Below are positions 62,804 through 64,000 of a stretch of DNA of 64,000 nucleotides, one piece after another. Each line of letters opens with the position of its first letter. The first letter of the stretch is position 1. This stretch comes from JAPYTK01 sp041389685 (GTDB lineage Bacteria > Myxococcota_A > Polyangia > Polyangiales > Polyangiaceae). A program made the translations under genes and the position numbers. The notes beneath the pieces are model-generated. The model made no database searches and had not been told where the DNA came from. It saw only the letters and a program-made list of their open reading frames with translations. The stretch lies in the NCBI GenBank assembly GCA_041389685.1, contig JAWKRJ010000015.1:62001-126000 (forward strand), given 5' to 3'.

Positions 62804-64000
62804 ATGGGCAAGCTCATCGTCGTCTCCAATCGCCTGCCGGTCCAGATTGATCCGGAAGGACGCCTCACGCGTTCGCCGGGCGGTCTCGCGTCGGCGATGA
62901 GCGGAGTCGTCGCCGACGAGCTCGCCTGGGTCGGGTGGCCGGGGCAGCTGCCGCGAGAATGCGAGCGCAAGCCCGAGGAGCTCACGGCCGAGCTTCGCGC
63001 CGAGCTCGGCTACGAGCCCGTTTTTCTCGACGACGCGCTCTACGAGGGCTTCTACAGCGGCTACTCGAACGCCACCCTCTGGCCGCTGCTCCACTACATG
63101 ACCGAGCGCGCGAAGTTCGATCCGTCGTGGTTCGTCGCCTACGAGGAGGCGAATCGACGATTCGCTTCGGCGGTGCTCGCCATCGCCGACCCTGGTGATC
63201 GCGTTTGGATCCACGACTATCAGCTGATGTTGCTGCCCGGGCTTCTGCGAGAGCGGAGGCCCGACCTGCGCATCGGCTTCTTCTTGCATGTCCCCTTTCC
63301 CAGCCACGACGTGTTCCGCACCTTGCCGGAGCGGGAGCGGCTCCTCCGCGGCCTGTTGGGGGCGGACACGATTGGCTTCCACACCTTCGGCTATCTGCGC
63401 CACTTCCGCTCGGCGCTGCTCCGCGTGCTCGATCAAGAATCCCTCCCGGACTCCGCCCTGGTGGACGGGCGCAGGGTCTCGCTCGGCGTCTACCCCATCG
63501 GTCACAACCGACAGGCCTTCGACGCCGTCACGCAAACCACGGCCTACCAGGAGCAGCTCGCCGAGCTCGCCAGTGAGCTCGGCGGCCGGCGCATGGTCCT
63601 CAGCGTGGAGCGCCTCGACTACACCAAGGGGATCCCCCACAAGCTCGCCGCCATCGATCAGTTCCTCGCCAGCCATCCGGAGCGACGCGACGACACGGTG
63701 TTCTTCATTCTCGCGGTGCCGTCGCGGCTCGCGGTGGACGCCTACCGCGACCTCACCGAGGAGGTGCAGCTCGCGGTTGGCGAGATCAACGGGCGCTACA
63801 GCTCCTTTTCGCGGCAACCGGTGCACTTCTACAACCGCGGCACCAGCCTCGAGCGGCTAGCCGCCCTCTATGCCTTCGCGCCCGTCGCCCTCGTCACCCC
63901 CTTGGTGGATGGGATGAACCTGGTCGCCAAGGAATATGTCGACTGTCGCGGCGCGCCGGGCGCCTCCCCCGGGACCCTCATCCTCTCGGAGACGGCGGGG
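62804..64000 (+). CDS. otsA: Trehalose-6-phosphate synthase (3' end outside window)
   Basis: The frame runs from ATG 62804 to the window end without a stop (399 codons). It has the GT20 motifs: IVVSNRLPV, SPGGLASAMSG, WIHDYQLMLLP, RIGFFLHVPFPS, VERLDYTKGIPHKL and PLVDGMNLVAKEYVDC. AGGAGG stands 2 nt before the ATG, which is closer than usual. The enzyme joins UDP-glucose and glucose-6-phosphate to trehalose-6-phosphate. Whether a phosphatase domain follows (bifunctional TPS-TPP) cannot be seen. Confidence 0.93.
   Translation, partial: MGKLIVVSNRLPVQIDPEGRLTRSPGGLASAMSGVVADELAWVGWPGQLPRECERKPEELTAELRAELGYEPVFLDDALYEGFYSGYSNATLWPLLHYMTERAKFDPSWFVAYEEANRRFASAVLAIADPGDRVWIHDYQLMLLPGLLRERRPDLRIGFFLHVPFPSHDVFRTLPERERLLRGLLGADTIGFHTFGYLRHFRSALLRVLDQESLPDSALVDGRRVSLGVYPIGHNRQAFDAVTQTTAYQEQLAELASELGGRRMVLSVERLDYTKGIPHKLAAIDQFLASHPERRDDTVFFILAVPSRLAVDAYRDLTEEVQLAVGEINGRYSSFSRQPVHFYNRGTSLERLAALYAFAPVALVTPLVDGMNLVAKEYVDCRGAPGASPGTLILSETAG

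Overview
The window is very GC-rich, coding-dense chromosomal DNA. It has many lipoproteins with Gly/Ser-rich linkers, two Hanks-type Ser/Thr kinases, a sigma factor divergent from a zinc-finger kinase, FG-GAP, IgGFc-binding-like and DUF2169 proteins, and an apparent selenocysteine TGA. This suggests a Myxococcota bacterium, probably of the Polyangia type. That placement is inferred from gene content, since no rRNA or other phylogenetic marker is present.

Layout. 1-3 kb: an HDOD protein (cut by the edge), a REC-LuxR response regulator and a D-aminoacylase-type amidohydrolase. 3-7.7 kb: an ArsR-methyltransferase fusion overlapping cobalamin-dependent methionine synthase, with a perfect 16-bp palindrome at its start that looks like an operator. 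7.8-9.2 kb: a DUF2169 protein. 9.2-10 kb: non-coding DNA with terminator-like hairpins, a possible small RNA and a possible sigma-54 promoter.

10-16.5 kb: a one-strand tRNA array, the most unusual part of the window. I read 32 cloverleaf-like tRNAs that together cover all 20 amino acids, including an initiator-like tRNA, plus a degenerate tRNA and a tRNA 5' half that runs into a hairpin with a T-tract. Many have oddities: C33, G55, T6:T67 mismatches, or only some encode CCA. Two proteins are embedded in the array: a slipin/SPFH protein with a duplicated N-terminal module and an internal ribosome-binding site, and an HNH endonuclease. Intrinsic terminators follow each protein gene. The last tRNA (Ser) is antisense to the end of a globin gene and supplies its stop codon. 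A reserve tRNA set expressed under tRNA damage, in the manner of RtcR/sigma-54 RNA-repair operons, is the hypothesis I would test first.

17-30.6 kb: a large FG-GAP lipoprotein, a VOC protein, a radical SAM enzyme, a nitronate monooxygenase-like enzyme, a prolyl oligopeptidase, a SUMF1-like lipoprotein, a CrtI-like oxidoreductase, a two-haem cytochrome c lipoprotein and Fpg, with a cluster of palindromes at 29.0-29.2 kb. 30.7-36.7 kb: an NfeD-like protein and two flotillins (apparent operon), UDP-glucose dehydrogenase and a probable beta-barrel protein. 36.7-42.8 kb: a kinase with an anti-sigma-like zinc motif divergent from an ECF-like sigma factor, a cytochrome c lipoprotein, and overlapping thyA-folA. 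42.9-56.7 kb: a LeuA-like enzyme, a repeat/PDZ protein, lipoproteins, a polytopic membrane protein and a second kinase with a TPR partner. 56.7-64 kb: an acyl-CoA synthetase, a TerB-like protein, a probable selenocysteine ArsC-like protein with a bSECIS hairpin, pgi, a PilZ protein, an EpmC-like EF-P hydroxylase, an NTF2-like lipoprotein and the start of otsA.
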